Counted from the stretch's first letter, positions 24,450-36,132 are shown. The stretch: 64,000 bases of DNA from Symsagittifera roscoffensis (GCF_963678635.1 NC_087062.1:32773651-32837650); one strand, 5' to 3'. A program made the numbers and translations. The notes: generated by a model from the letters alone, not told the origin.

Positions 24450-24628
24450 CAGGGGCGGATCTAGGATTTTATCGAGGGGGCGGCGGATTTTCATAAATTT
24501 TCGGCAAATTTGAACTTTTTTTAGCTCGACCAAATTGATTTTCAGAGCGCTCCCAAATCACTATGAAAAACCTGATTCAGCCAAGTTTTTGGGTAGCCAG
24601 GGAGTGGAATCCCCTAAATCCGCTTCTG
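24450..24628. mobile_element. Small MITE (GGGGCGGATCTAGG type), copy 1
   Basis: The left end is CAGGGGCGGATCTAGGATTT; the right end read inward is CAGAAGCGGATTTAGGGGAT, an imperfect terminal inverted repeat. Flanks AATTTCTT and CTTTTCTT agree at six of eight positions, compatible with an old hAT-type duplication. The internal block CGACCAAATTGATTTT-GAGC-CTCCCAAA is shared with 28551-28950. Confidence 0.7.
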
Positions 24629-24658
24629 CTTTTCTTGATATCCATTTTTTCTATCTGA

Positions 24659-24664
24659 TTTATT
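24659..24664 (-). promoter_or_regulatory. Probable poly(A) signal of the GPCR
   Basis: AATAAA on the minus strand, about 105 nt past the stop codon. The spacing fits a short 3' UTR. A MITE begins about 30 nt further downstream (24628), so the transcript end probably falls close to or within it. Confidence 0.5.
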
Positions 24665-24769
24665 GAAAAGAATTTTTAACATAACTGTCTATGTAGCAGC
24701 AAAAACCAATTTAGATAAATGTAGTAGTGATTTGAAAATGATTTAACTAATTCTTGATACAGGAGATTA

Positions 24770-25314
24770 TTATTTCATGGCAACCAAATCCTCTAACTCA
24801 TCGTCGATGCGACTCTCCCGCACGTTTTTGCCACTGTCTACGAATGTGACTCCCAACTCGTCTCTTCCCGCATCTTTTCGGCAATGGCTCACTTGTCCAG
24901 GGATACCAAGGGTGGAATCCATAGACACTTTGCCTTCTCGTTGAGTAGCATTATCAGTTACGTTGTCCAAACTTTCAAAACTGACTCCATTGTGAATAGA
25001 AGTGGCTCGAGTATCCACACTTTCCAGAGAGTCTCGCCATGCTTGCAGGTGAATGAAGAACAACTTGGCGAGATGTCTTCGAAACGAGGGACTCATGGTC
25101 GAATACACAAAAAAGTTTACATGCGAGTTCAGCAGGTAGATAAATTCGGACATTCGGGTTATGACGTAATAGGGTTTGTTCATGTTGAAGTACTCCTCGT
25201 ACAAATGTTCGGGTATGGTATGAATGATCAGGTCAGTGAACAGTTTGGGCGTGAACAGAATAATGTAGCATGCGGACAGTCCAAGAAGAAACATAGTGGC
25301 CCGGTGGATTGCTC
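24770..25314 (-). CDS. GPCR exon 5 (TM6, TM7, C-terminal tail, stop)
   Basis: Codes for residues 238-418 and the TAA stop. The acceptor ATATGTTTAG ends at 25315. TM6 begins R-A-I-H-R-A-T-M-F and has P260 inside L-F-T-P-K-L-F, where typical receptors have C-W-x-P. TM7 ends L-N-S-H-V-N-F-F-V-Y: N304 and Y308 fill positions 7.49 and 7.53 but the usual proline 7.50 is Phe. Helix 8 follows as S-P-S-F-R-R-H. The tail of roughly 110 residues is hydrophilic and rich in Ser, Thr, Asp and Glu, ending D-E-L-E-D-L-V-A-M-K. N-F-x-x-Y in TM7 is also seen in some FMRFamide-type receptors, which is weak evidence for a peptide receptor. Confidence 0.95.
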
Positions 25315-25737
25315 CTAAACATATTTTTAACAACGTAAAATATTGGTGGCAATGCAAAAGCCGCACAGACACTTCTGACTAAACTATTGCATCAAAAATT
25401 TGATTAACGAAAATAAGTTCTCTTTTTTCACCAAGGGTATTGCGTATACGTGATTATAGCTGTTTTTGTGATGATGAGAATCAAAAAAGATGCGATACAC
25501 GATGACATTGCATTACATGATAGTGAAGAGAAAAAGAGGAAGTCCAGAAAAAAAACATAAAAAAAGTAGAATATTTTTTTATCTGCAACAACTTCATAAG
25601 TTTGTCTTGGAAAGTTTGTCTTTAAAACTAGCCTTAAAAACATTGGTAGCCATTTATCGAGTGGCAACTAGTCTGAAAAAAATTAGGTCGGCTACAAATA
25701 ACCTGAAACAAAACTGTTATTGAAAATTGCTGAGCTA

Positions 25738-27135
25738 AAAATATTCTGGGAAACTGAAAGCAATTGAGCAGTCGCATTTGGACGCAAGATTTGCAACTCC
25801 TGAGAGTACCCTTACAGTACCCAACTACAACGTTCGAAAATTCAGATTTTGAGAAACTTCATCTTAAGTTTTCTAACAGGTTTTTTTGAAAACCAGAAAT
25901 TCACATTTCAAAAACTACACAACTACAGGGTTCGGAATTCCACTTAAACGAATTATTTTGTAATTTGAGTTTTCTGAAAACTTCCAAAAAAATCGTCTTA
26001 TCTCTTACACAAAAACAATTTGAGCATTCTTAATTGAAGGCCGAATTTGCAACCCCTGGGATTACTCTGACAGCCCACTAACTAAGGTTAGGAATTTCAA
26101 ACTTTGAAAAAAAAATTAACTCAATTTTCATGAAAGTTTTTTTTTAAATCACAAGAACGTGATATCTGGAAAACTGCAAGATTTTGAGCAGTCCTATTTA
26201 GAGGCAAGATTCGCAACCCCCTGAGGGTACCCTCAAGGATTCCAATAACAGGATCGAATAATATTTAAGATTCCAACAACAGGATTGATTCCAATGACAA
26301 CATTAAAAGTTTTTTTTTGAAAATTTCGGAGAAAATCATAAAAAAACGTCATATCTCAAAAACTACACGGATTTGAGCAGCCATATTTGGCGTCAAAATT
26401 TGCAACTCCTGAGGGTACCCTGACAGAGTCTCAGTTCAGAGATGATGATTTCAAGTTTTGTGAATTTTTTTATATCTAAGTTTTCTGTAAAATTTTGAAA
26501 AAGTTCAAAAAAACGTCAGATCTTGACAACTACAAGGATTTGAGCAGCCATACTCAGAGGCAAGATTCGCAACCCTTGAGAGTGCCCTCACAATATCCAA
26601 CAACAGGATTGAGATCTTCAACGTTTTGGAAATTTTTAATATCTAAGTTTTTGAAAATTTTTTGAAAAATAAAAAAACGTCATATCTCGAAAACTACAAG
26701 GATTTGAGCAGTGAGAAATGCAGGCGAGATTCGCAACCCCTGAGCGTACCCTGAAGGCACCCAACTACAGGGTGAAAAATTCAAAAATTGAAAAAAATTT
26801 TAAAATTAAATTTTCTAGAAATTTTTGAAAAATCTCGAAAATTGCCTATCTCGTAAACTAAAAGGATTTGGTTATTCATATAGGGAGGCCAGAATCGCAA
26901 AACCTGGGAAAACTCTGACAATGTCCTACTATTGTGTTGCTAAATTCAAACTTGATGAAAATAACATTGAATTTAAACTGGAAAATTGAATATAAAACCT
27001 TAACCATTGCAATACACGATATAGCTTAAACGTGAAAAAATTCTTTTGTTAAATATGCAAAAAAAATACGTTGAAAAAGCTTTAACATGGCGAAATAGTG
27101 AAGCCCGCATTTAAATATATAATAGATAATAGATG
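25738..27135. repeat. Satellite B array in GPCR intron 4, with tail
   Basis: About seven diverged 160-180-bp monomers (TGAGAGTACCC-TGACAG, AACTACAGGGTT, ACGTCATATCTCGAAAACTA, GATTTGAGCAG). The usual tail follows (CGATATAGCTTAAACGTG, then GGCGAAATAGTGAAGCCCGC) and an ATAATAGATAATAGATG end. The head module is missing at 25738. Confidence 0.85.
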
Positions 27136-27264
27136 AAAGTTAAAAAATTAGGCGACGGGTAGACAGACACAATCAAATTAATTAAAAAAGCAGGTTGCAG
27201 ACAGACTTCATTTGGCCTCGAAAATACTGAAAAATTAATGACCTTGCGGAAAACTAATTGAAAA

Positions 27265-27405
27265 TTTTTTTTTAAGCATTGCAATATATGATATAGCTTA
27301 AACATGAAAAAATTCTTTCGTTAAACATGCAAAATTATTATGCTTAAACATGGGAGATAGCTGTCACTCGCATTTAAATATAGTATAGATAGATAGATGA
27401 TAGTA
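27265..27405. repeat. Second satellite B tail
   Basis: ATTGCAATATATGATATAGC, CTTAAACATG and a GATAGATAGATGATAG microsatellite repeat the terminal module without monomers. Confidence 0.65.
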
Positions 27406-27727
27406 AAACGTTAAATCAGAATATAACTGGGGAGTTTTGAATAGAATAAATTATACACGAAGGACAATTTTATTCCAAAAAACGTTAAAACTGATAGTTT
27501 TTGCCTCAAAATTGATCTGCTCATGCCATGATTCGCAGGCCGGAGATTTTAAAGTCTATTATGAGCGTCCACATAAGACTTCCAATTTTTCGATCCAAGT
27601 TTCTCCAACATAAATGACTAAATCCTCAGTTTTTGGGATAATTATTTTGAGTTTTCCGCAAAGTCCAAATTGTTTTGATTTCCCAACAACTGCGATCATC
27701 TAGTCGATAAGCAAAAATCATTCACTG

Positions 27728-28061
27728 AAAATTTTCCGACAAAGTAGCTGAAAAGGACTACTTTTTCTGAAAGCAAAAAAGACCAAAAATCAGAATTTTT
27801 CGGAAAATAGCTGAAGTATATTGAAAACATTACCATCCAAATGATCGACTTCTAGCATCAAATGTTTCGGATCGGGGCAGTAATGAAACTTGTCTCGCAA
27901 TCTGATATATTTAAATTTCGTTCGAAATTTTGTGACCCAAAAATTTTGGTCAATTTTTTTCAGCAAAATTTGATAAGTTTCCTCGGCTTATTCGTAAGCC
28001 AGAGCCCAACGTTCTGTGACTTTGCGATCTTCTGTTACACTGAAAATTGCATAAACTTGAC
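27728..28061. repeat. 334-bp tandem duplication, unit 1
   Basis: Starts AAAATTTTCCGACAAAGTAG. Nearly identical to the next 334 bp, with a few substitutions (for example TCTAGCATC against TCTGGCATC). Confidence 0.9.
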
Positions 28062-28395
28062 AAAATTTTCCGACAAAGTAGCTGAAAAGGACTACTTTTT
28101 CTGAAAGCAAAAAATACCAAAAATCAGAATTTTTCGGAAAATAGCTTGAGTATATTGAAAACATTACCATCCAAATGATCGACTTCTGGCATCAAATGTT
28201 TCGGATCGGGGCAGTAATGAAACTTGTCTCGCAATCTGATATATTTAAATTTCGTTCGAAATTTTGTGACCCAAAAATTTTGGTCAATTTTTTTCAGCAA
28301 AATTTGATAAGTTTCCTCGGCTTATTCGTAAGCCAGAGCCCAACGTTCTGTGACTTTGCGATCTTCTGTTACACTGAAAATTGCATAAACTTGAC
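28062..28395. repeat. 334-bp tandem duplication, unit 2
   Basis: Second copy. The matching ORFs of 77-80 residues in both units follow from the duplication and show no domain. Confidence 0.9.
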
Positions 28396-28550
28396 AAAAA
28401 GGTTCTAGTACAGTCTTGAAAGTTCTGTCACATAAAAACTTTTGAATTTTTTGCAAAAATTGAAGGTTTTTCAGAGAATAAAAATCGCCTATTCAACATC
28501 CTGCTGTGATACAAAATCTAGATTGTCGCTAGTTTTAATTCACATAGCAC

Positions 28551-28950
28551 CAGGGGCGGATCTAGGATTTTCTCGAGGGGGGCAGATTTTCAAAAAGAAA
28601 TCGAAAATTTTTAGGTCGACCAAATTGATTTTTTGAGCTCTCCCAAAGCACTGTTTTGCCCCTATTTTGGCAAAATTTTCTGCGCCGCAGACAAATTTTT
28701 GAAAAAAAAACAGTCAAAAAAGGCGTTTTCAGGCACTTTTTGGAAAATTTTGACCAAAAATTTGCGTTTTTTTCGGCGCGCGCTCCCCCCTCAAAATTAG
28801 TAAATACTGGCGCCGAAGGCCCCTTTAGAAAAATTTTAGGGTCGGTCGGCCAAAAATGGATTTCATACAAAGTACCAAAGGGGGACCCTTTGGGTCGGCA
28901 GGGTGTCGAATCCCTGAGGGGGAGGGTCTTCAATTAAAATTGGTTCTGCC
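28551..28950. mobile_element. GGGGCGGATCTAGG-type MITE, copy 2 (longer)
   Basis: Begins CAGGGGCGGATCTAGGATTT like 24450 and shares CGACCAAATTGATTTT and CTCCCAAA. The centre is G+C-rich (GGCGCGCGCTCCCCCCT). The right end near 28950 is diverged and no target-site duplication was seen. Overlapping ORFs on both strands (28562-28937) lack any domain. Confidence 0.6.
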
Positions 28951-29049
28951 ATCTTTTCTAAATTTGAAACCTTCATCCGTATTAAGATTTTGCCCATTTC
29001 GATGTTTCTACGGAACTTTTTGAAATTTTTTTTCTGCAAACAAGTTTAA

Positions 29050-29178
29050 CTTTCTCACGCGTTAACACCTCACTTGCGTCTATTTTCTCGCAATTGCAGT
29101 TTCGCAAAAATGTCTAATTTCCTTTTAAATGCCTCCGTCTAATTTGATTGTCGTCTAATTTCCTAGGCCCATTTTACA
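29050..29178. repeat. GTCTAATTT-type terminal arm (right-hand type)
   Basis: GCGTCTATTTTCTCGCAATT, GCAGTTTCGCAAAAATGTC, CCTCCGTCTAATTTGATTG and TCGTCTAATTTCCTAGGCCC match the right end of the element at 62040-62905. Three to four GTCTA-T-T direct repeats lie within it. Confidence 0.65.
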
Positions 29179-29651
29179 GCTGAAAGTTTTTGAACCTATT
29201 TTTCGTCGACACGGATAAAAAAATCATTTGATTTTTTAATTGACCGTGTACGACACTGTTTCTATAAGCCTGCTTTTTCCTGCAAAAAAGATCTCTAATT
29301 CCTTCCTAGTGTGTTTTCAAAACAAAACATTATTGGGGTTCTCATCTTTTTTTACTACGCCAATTACGCAAAATTTGATAAACCTGTGATGAATAATAGT
29401 GTCTTTGGTTAACATCTTTTTCGGTTACTGCTGCTTTCACGATATACCTATTGTACGGTATAACTATTGCAGATTGTAGGACCCGGCCAATTGCTAAGCA
29501 AAATCAAACAAAGAGAAATAGGGTCGTAAAACTTAATTAAAAACACTTTGAAATACCGAAATTGTCTTCAATAAAATCTTTCACCCGAGGCAAAGAATTA
29601 AATTTGTTGTTATTTTATTTCTTGTTTAGTGAACAAAATGGTCCCGATACC

Positions 29652-29885
29652 ACGAATGGGGGCTAGGAAATAAGACGACAAGCAAATTAGACGGCTCCAA
29701 TAAAAGGGAATTTAGACGATAATTCTTTTTTTGCAAAACTAGCATTTTGGACGAAAAGGGAAGATCTAACAAAACTTTTCGCTCGAAACAAAATTTCACA
29801 AATACAAAAAGAATTTATAACCTCTTTGCATATCGAACTAATTATTTTAAATGATTTATTAAACGGTAATCTAAATATGATAAAA
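29652..29885. repeat. GTCTAATTT-type terminal arm (left-hand type)
   Basis: GGCTAGGAAATAAGACGACA, AGCAAATTAGACGG and the following 200 bp (TTTTGGACGAAAAGGGAAG, TTTCACAAATACAAAAAGAA) are collinear with 62047-62275. Together with 29050-29178 the two arms face outward, the reverse of the intact arrangement. Confidence 0.65.
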
Positions 29886-32443
29886 CATTTTTGAAATGCA
29901 TATATTATACAATTGCAACATGTGAAAAACTGATTCGCATTTAAACGACCTTAACAAACATTCAGAACAAATGACCGAGCGGCAACTAAAGCGAACAGTT
30001 TCCAAAAGTCACAGTTTCCAAAAAAAATCGCCTGTTGCTAAGCGAAGGCTCACAACCTTTTCTTTTCATTAAAACTCATAGCTCGGATTTGGACATTTCT
30101 TAAGGCCCAAACTCATTTTCTACCTAAATTTTATCGCTAAAGCAAGTTTCTCTGTTTGAACCTTTAATCTCAGATTGATTTGTCGTGGTAATTTCCGAGA
30201 AAAAGAAAAAAAATCGGTAAAAGTTCCCTCGACAGAAAACAGAAATTCTCTCAGGTCGTAGAACGCCCAGTGAACTAAAGAAGAGACAAGCGGAACATCT
30301 AAGCACATACGGAAGTAGCCGGTATATCCATTGGTAAAACTTTTTTGAAAATCGGTTGAAAAATCCCGAGAAAAACTGAAATTTCCACAGGCGTCACAGA
30401 AAAACTTAAAAATATCAAATCACATATAAATTATCTGTTCTTCTTTATCAAACAAATAGCCACCAATAAGCAAGAAACAAAATTATAAGGCTATGGAGCA
30501 AAAGTTAACCTGATATCAAAAAGCAAAAGTGCCACCAAATACGGAGCATCTTGTCTGCGACTTTCGGTTGGAAAACGTGAATACAGTAAAACGAAGCTAC
30601 GCTCCGTTGTAAGAATCATTTTTATAACCCATCCATGCTAAAAACAGGCAAAAAGAAAAGATTGCAAGTAGACATCATATATTGACAAAGCCGATATAAC
30701 ATGAGTTGAACCCGTTTAATCAAAATTAAGATCAGATGTGGTAAAACTACAAAACAAATTTCAATTTAGTAAAAGCAGTTAAAATCATGAAAAAACAGAG
30801 TAAAAAAACATCGTGACAATTGCGATCCAAACAAAACATTGCATTATCATTATTGTAGAGAAGGAAATCGATTTTTTTCTGAAAAATTTAGCTGAAAAAA
30901 TTTCTTGAAAAGTCGAAAAGTTCAAAAAGTTCTCACCTTTGTCTCGGATGATGCTCAAAAACAGCCCTAAAAAAATTGAAAAAAAAAACCGAGTGGCAAC
31001 CAAGGTGACAAAAATTGGGTCAACCATCGTTTAAATATTTTTACACTCCATCCCTGCTGAAACAGGCAAAAGCAATAGAAAAATCCCCCTTGAATCTACG
31101 CCATATAAGTTGACTAAGCAGATATAACAGAAGCAAAACCCATTAACCGAAAAATTTTTTAAAGAAAATTCAAAAGCAGAGTTGGTAAATTTACTAACCA
31201 CAGAACACTTTGAAAGAACTTATAGAAAGAACTGTTGGAATGAAACAAAACCAAGCATTGGAAAAAAAACTGCTTCGAAAGCGTATCACATGATAAAAAA
31301 TGCATTTTGAGATACAACGGAAAAAAAGCCGTCAGAAATTAGGATGAAAACTACAAATCCAAAAAATCAACTTTTTCTCAAAAAATTTATTTGAAAAATG
31401 AATTACTACTTAAAAAGATTGTCAAAAGACAGTTGCAAAAGAGTCAGTGAACGCAAATAGACATAAAAAAACAAGAAAAAAATCTTAAATTTCGAAATTC
31501 AAAAACAAAAACTGTCTTAAAGCTCTTCGATTTCTAGAACAAATTAGGATTGATAAAATTAACCTAATTTAAGAAAAACAAGGGCTCTGTTCCACTATTT
31601 CCCCCACATATGAAATTCAAGTTTATAAAACCATTTGAACAGTGTAATAAGGCAATGAAATTTTTATGTTGAACAAACCAACAATTGTGAACAGATATGG
31701 TCTTCATACTTCACATCAGAATATCACGCATTTAACCGTTATCACACGTCTAAAAAATATGGAAAACTTTGAATGCCGGTTGGGGGATGGTGCTAAATAC
31801 GTTAAAAAAACCTGTTTAAAACAACGTTAAAATAACTTTCAGGTGCTGAATACGTTAAAAAAACTGTTTACGGAAAAAAGTCTAATTTCCGATTACAAGT
31901 CACTTGCGTCGCAAGTGAAGCAAAGCAGATGTGGTGAATTGCCATTAAAAATTATTTGACATTTAACTCCGATATGGCTGTTGCAAATTGCATTGTTATT
32001 GTTCTGACCATTTGAAAATTGGGGAGAAACTTTGTTTTTTTTCGGATGTACTTTAGTTTTTTCTTTTTTGTTTTTTATTGCTGTCCACGCAAAATCAGGA
32101 ACCACAAATAATAACTTGAATTGGTCGATTGATATATCATAATAAACCCTTTCAATCGTGCTTTGAACGACATTTAAAATTTCGAAAACCTTTCTCAGCC
32201 TCGAGAAAAACTCAACTGAACTTTTTGATTTTTGTTCTAATTTCGAGCAGGTAACGCAATCGAGTAACTTCGTTAAATAAAAAATGGATAAAAATTGGTC
32301 TAATAAGCTTAAAAAATCGTGATTTCACTTAAATCGCCTCAAAAATTAATTTTAAAAAAACACTAAAACTTTCCTTCCAATTAAAGTCACGTTTTTTATA
32401 ATTTTTCAAAATGTTCTTTTTTAATTTTCATTTTTTGAAAATC
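29886..32443. repeat. Mixed decayed dispersed repeats, no gene
   Basis: The Q opening block recurs at about 31425-31560 (AGTTGCAAAAGAGTCAGTGA, AAGCTCTTCGATTTCTAG). GGAAAAAAGTCTAATTTCCG-ATTACAAG lies at about 31873 beside the palindrome CACTTGCGTCGCAAGTG. Phrases such as AAGCCGATATAAC (30689) and AAGCAGATATAAC (31114) match the H family body. Confidence 0.5.
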
Positions 32444-32815
32444 ACCCCCCACACTCCATATTAGGTACAAAGTGATCTTTTCGCTCCTTGTAACAAATCA
32501 ATTATGTCAAATAAGCTTCCTTCAACCAATTTGGAACGATTTCTATGACGGATTAAATCTCCGCTCTCGCGTCAATAGCGCGAAACATATCGCGCGTTAA
32601 TTGTCCCAAATTGGCAATTTTTAAACTCACAACTTAACGAAAAATGAGAAATCTTTCCAAATTTAAGCTCAGGACAACAAAACTTTTTGAAGTTTATAAA
32701 AGAAACCGTCAAAAATGGTTACTTAAAAAGTCGAAATTTGTCTGAAGAAAAAAACCACCCCGAGCACAAATATTTCGTTACTTTCGTTACGAAAGTCGGA
32801 ACAATAATAGTCTGT
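32444..32815. repeat. Dispersed repeat P, copy 2
   Basis: Same ordered blocks as 1679-2060, starting CACCCCCCACACTCCATATT and including GCGCGAAACATATCGCGCG. It lies in GPCR intron 4, about 500 nt downstream of the intron's 5' end. Confidence 0.75.
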
Positions 32816-33329
32816 GTTAAAATCCTTGGCATTGGCTGTACTTAATAGCTGGTTATTGATAAAAATGAACTCTTTCAAAATGCACACATCATATCACAGC
32901 AATATTTGCGTCGCAACAATTTTTGCCACTTAGGTTGGAAAAAAAGAGAGTTTATACTATCACACAAGCTTTGCTTCTGTAAAAATAAATGTCATTTTAT
33001 CCTATGTCGCTATTTTTTATGTTTTTGTTTATTTTTAGTTTTTTGAAAGTAACTGTTGTCACCTTTGCCTATTTTGCTAATTTTATAGGTGTTTATATAG
33101 TTCAAAAAGATGGTTCGAAAGTGCACAGGAAAATTTGTTGTTCGATAGCGGAGTTTGCTTCCTTTGAAAACGAACAGTTTTCTTTGAAAGAGTTTTCATT
33201 CCCAAAAAAAAACAAAAAAAATCATAACGACATTATAAGTGACAATGGTTGTTTTACACTTGAAAAAACTGGGTAATAATTAAATCATAAATGACATGAC
33301 GCAATTGTTTAATATGAAAAACAACTTAC

Positions 33330-33500
33330 GTGTGGGCACACTTCTGTTCACGAGTGACCCCTGGGCTCTCTCTTTCTGTCTCCGTTTGGCAACGAACATC
33401 TTACGCACTATACATGCGTTGCAGTAGAGGATGATTCCAATTGGCATCATGTGCAGCAACAGTACTTGGTAGACATACACGATCAATTCCCAAGTGGCAT
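33330..33500 (-). CDS. GPCR exon 4 (TM5 and first part of loop 3)
   Basis: Completes Asp181 and codes to residue 237 plus one base. TM5 runs from about W184 to V212 and includes P200 (5.50) and Y206. It is followed by a strongly basic intracellular loop 3 segment (K-R-R-Q-K-E-R-A) and a short serine-bearing stretch. The acceptor CTTTGTTTAG ends at 33501; the donor is C-GTAAGTTG at 33322-33329, phase 1. The frame stays open past the donor into intron 4, so the exon end rests on the splice signal and on the phase match to exon 5. Confidence 0.9.
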
Positions 33501-33724
33501 CTAAACAAAGCATACAAAACTGAGCCGATATTAAGACAAATTAATTCCATGCAGAGGATCAATGATCACAGAAATTAACTTCAAACACCATAACTTTACG
33601 TTTTCAAAGAAAATTTTTAAGGACGCCAAGACGCTAACTAAGAGCTACTTGTCTTTTTTTAAAATGAAACTCTAGACCTCGCACAACACAGCAATAGTCG
33701 CCAATGCAACGTGTCGAGAAAAAT

Positions 33725-34350
33725 ACAACATAGCCAACAGCAGTTTAAAAAGAGTAAACGCAAGGAAACAGAAAATCACTGTTTCAACTTTCGAGTTTCA
33801 AAGAAACAAGATATATGGCCCTAATACTCTTTAAACTGCAACAAAAATTGATACTTACCAATTTATCAAAACAATTTACCCAATTTTTGAAAACTGGGGC
33901 AATAGATAAAATTTATATTCCATTGGGAAATCCACTTTGAAAACTAGAAGACGATCACGTTTTTCAGGAGCTTTACACTTTTGCTGTTCGATAGTGCATT
34001 TCGCCTTCCTTTCAACAAAGCTTTGCTGAAAGGAACAGTTTGCGTAAGGAACAGTTGCGCAAGTTTGCGAAAGGAACATTTTTTTCTGACATCCCCCGTA
34101 AGGGGGAGAGGAACTATGGCTGAGGTTTTTCTTACGCAAAATTAGGTGCCTCAAAGAACGCTCATATGGCATCGAGTGTAATATCATATAAAAACATTCC
34201 GACTGCGTGAACATATTTAGCGACTTCTTCCTGAAAAAAAGAATCGCCAAGACCTGCATAAGAGTATTCACTACGTTCATGACTCTTAATGATGACGAGT
34301 TTGTAAAAGTTCGGATGCAATTTGTATAAAATTTTAGACGTTGAGAAGAC
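33725..34350. repeat. Dispersed repeat Q, copy 2 (with CCCCCGTAAGGGGG block)
   Basis: Q blocks from GTTTAAAAAGAGTAAACGCA through CGATCACGTTTTTCAGGAGC and CTGTTCGATAGTG, ending CCAAGACCTGCATAAGAGTA. At 34088-34195 it carries CATCCCCCGTAAGGGGGAG, GGAACTATGGCTGAGG and AATTAGGTGCCTCA, which recur in each 1.69-kb unit. The 159-residue minus-strand ORF here reads through repeat sequence and is rejected as a gene. Confidence 0.65.
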
Positions 34351-34410
34351 TTCATTTATTTAACATTTGTGGTTTTATAAATGAAGTCTACTCAACGTCT
34401 AAAAATTTAT
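34326..34410. repeat. Inverted repeat, 33-bp arms
   Basis: The left arm 34326-34358 (ATTTTAGACGTTGAGAAGAC...) and right arm 34378-34410 (...GTCTACTCAACGTCTAAAAA) pair with one mismatch and a one-base bulge around a 19-nt loop. It lies at the boundary between repeat Q and the first 1.69-kb unit. Confidence 0.75.
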
Positions 34411-34450
34411 ACAAATTTTATACAAACTTTGATTATTCAAAAATTTCTCG

Positions 34451-36132
34451 ATCGCACAGTGCACTCATACAGGATTGAAAAATACCGGCGACAACACGAA
34501 TACATGCAATCAACTTGATTAAAAACAAATGCTAAGCAATAAAAAGTTCTTTTCATTTTTTCTGACATCCCCCGTAAGGGGGGGGGGGGGGGGGAGAGAG
34601 GAACTATGGCTGAGGTTTTTCCTACGCAAAATTAGGTGCCTCACAGAACGCTCATAGGGCATCGAGTGTAATATCATATATAAACTTTTTTTATTCCTGA
34701 TTCGGATTTTGTATCAAAACCATAAAAAATTGTCTCAGCAACGAAAAATTTGTCTGAGCTTTTATCTATCCAAAAGTTCTATTTTACAGCATAATCTGCA
34801 AAATTATCATTTCTATTCAAAAATCCAGAAAACATTTAAAAACAAAGTAAAGATCAAATTAATCGAAAAACCCAAAAAAACGGTCTGAGAGCCAATTTAC
34901 TGTAAATTCCTCTGTAAACTCAAAACATTTAGAACCGTTTTTCTTGATACGAACTTTTTTTGAATGCAAATTACGACTATTACGGCTTGAATATGACAAC
35001 ACTTGACCTTCTACGAACTTTTCAAGAAGTGCGTAAAATCTGCTGAAAAAAAAGCAATTTTTACTTCAAGTCACTTCGTCATATCGTCGGAACAAAGCTC
35101 ATTTGTCCAGAAAACCATGTTAATGAAATGAACATAATTTATTCTCTCGAATGGCTAATGAAAGAGCATATCAGCTCATTGCCAACAGCCTTGGAAAGAT
35201 AAAGCAAGAGGACAAGTAGAAAAATGGACTCTTATACAAAAAAAAAGGTTTTATATAAAAAGTATGTAATTTTTGCAACAAATTTAAAATATTTTTTTAT
35301 TTCACCTGTTTTCAGCCTTTCGATATCCGAGAAAAAAATGAGTGCATATTTTGATCTATATCACAAAACCAACAATCGGACTAAGCTCTTGCTCTTGACC
35401 TGGTTCAAATTTGTTATTTTCAGACAATTTGGATTCTTGGACCAATTTGCAAACTCAATAACAAATTTCCGTGAGAATACTCTTCTTTATACTGATTTCA
35501 ATGGGCACATCCTGTGAACAATTTCACACTTCTTGAACTCATTCAAAAAGATTGGTTTCAAGTAAAATCACTGAAATCAGTGGAACACAAAAGCCAAGGA
35601 AATCCCTAGGAAGCCACAATTGGCGTTCAATATTAGACTTTTTTTTCATTTCGTTCCTTTTACTGATAGGCTTGCAAAAATTAACACAAACCCTCCTTTT
35701 ACCTGAATCTTGTTATTTTCATATTTGAAGTAGTTTTTTAATAGAAACTTCTATGAAAAATATCCATTTACAGCCCAGAAGTGGAAGCCCCTTTCATTTT
35801 CTTAATTCATGAGCTAGATCAAATACGATTACAGTAAAAAATAACTTGAAAATTTGCATAACCAAGCTAGCGGGAAGTTTTTTGAAAGTCGCTCCTTGAA
35901 CTTTAAACAGTCATAAACGAAATGGAAACCAATAATTGCTTTTTATTTGGCACAAAAACCCATAATTTAGTAATTTTCAACCAAAACACATGACTCAATT
36001 GAAATAATCAATTAAAATAATTCAAAATTGCGTTAAAACACTGAAAAAAAAATTCATATTTAGAAAGATTTTGCAAAAATTCAATATTCTTTCATTTCTG
36101 CTTTTCTTTTGACATGAAAATCTATTTTTGTC
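34451..36132. repeat. 1.69-kb tandem repeat, unit 1
   Basis: Starts ATCGCACAGTGCACTCATAC. Relative to units 2 and 3 it has a run of 17 G at 34578-34594 and lacks about 24 nt (AAAGTTTTTCAAAAACATCTC region). The 97-residue ORF at 35224 recurs in unit 2 only because of the duplication. Confidence 0.9.

Larger units (their letters stand above)
25315..33329 (-). other. GPCR intron 4 (about 8.0 kb)
   Basis: GTAAGTTG donor and TGTTTAG acceptor. It contains, in window order, a satellite B array, a 334-bp tandem duplication, a MITE, two terminal arms of a GTCTAATTT-type element, partial Q sequence and repeat P copy 2. No internal exon with splice signals and receptor-like sequence was found. Confidence 0.85.

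Noticed and set aside
24884-25318. 144-residue plus-strand ORF
   Set aside because: Antisense shadow of GPCR exon 5, whose minus-strand frame has clear TM6-TM7 homology.
28551-28950. 8-bp target-site duplication for the second GGGGCGGATCTAGG element
   Set aside because: Flanks CATAGCAC and CCATCTTT do not match, and the right terminus is uncertain.
25738-33329. Missing GPCR exon between TM5 and TM6
   Set aside because: Exon 4 and exon 5 join in matching phase with a normal loop 3 length, so no extra exon is needed.
33876-34355. 159-residue minus-strand ORF
   Set aside because: It spans repeat Q and the CCCCCGTAAGGGGG module, which recur elsewhere without an open frame.
35224-35517. 97-residue ORF conserved in two 1.69-kb units
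   Set aside because: Conservation is explained by near-identical tandem duplication; no domain or coding-type substitution pattern.
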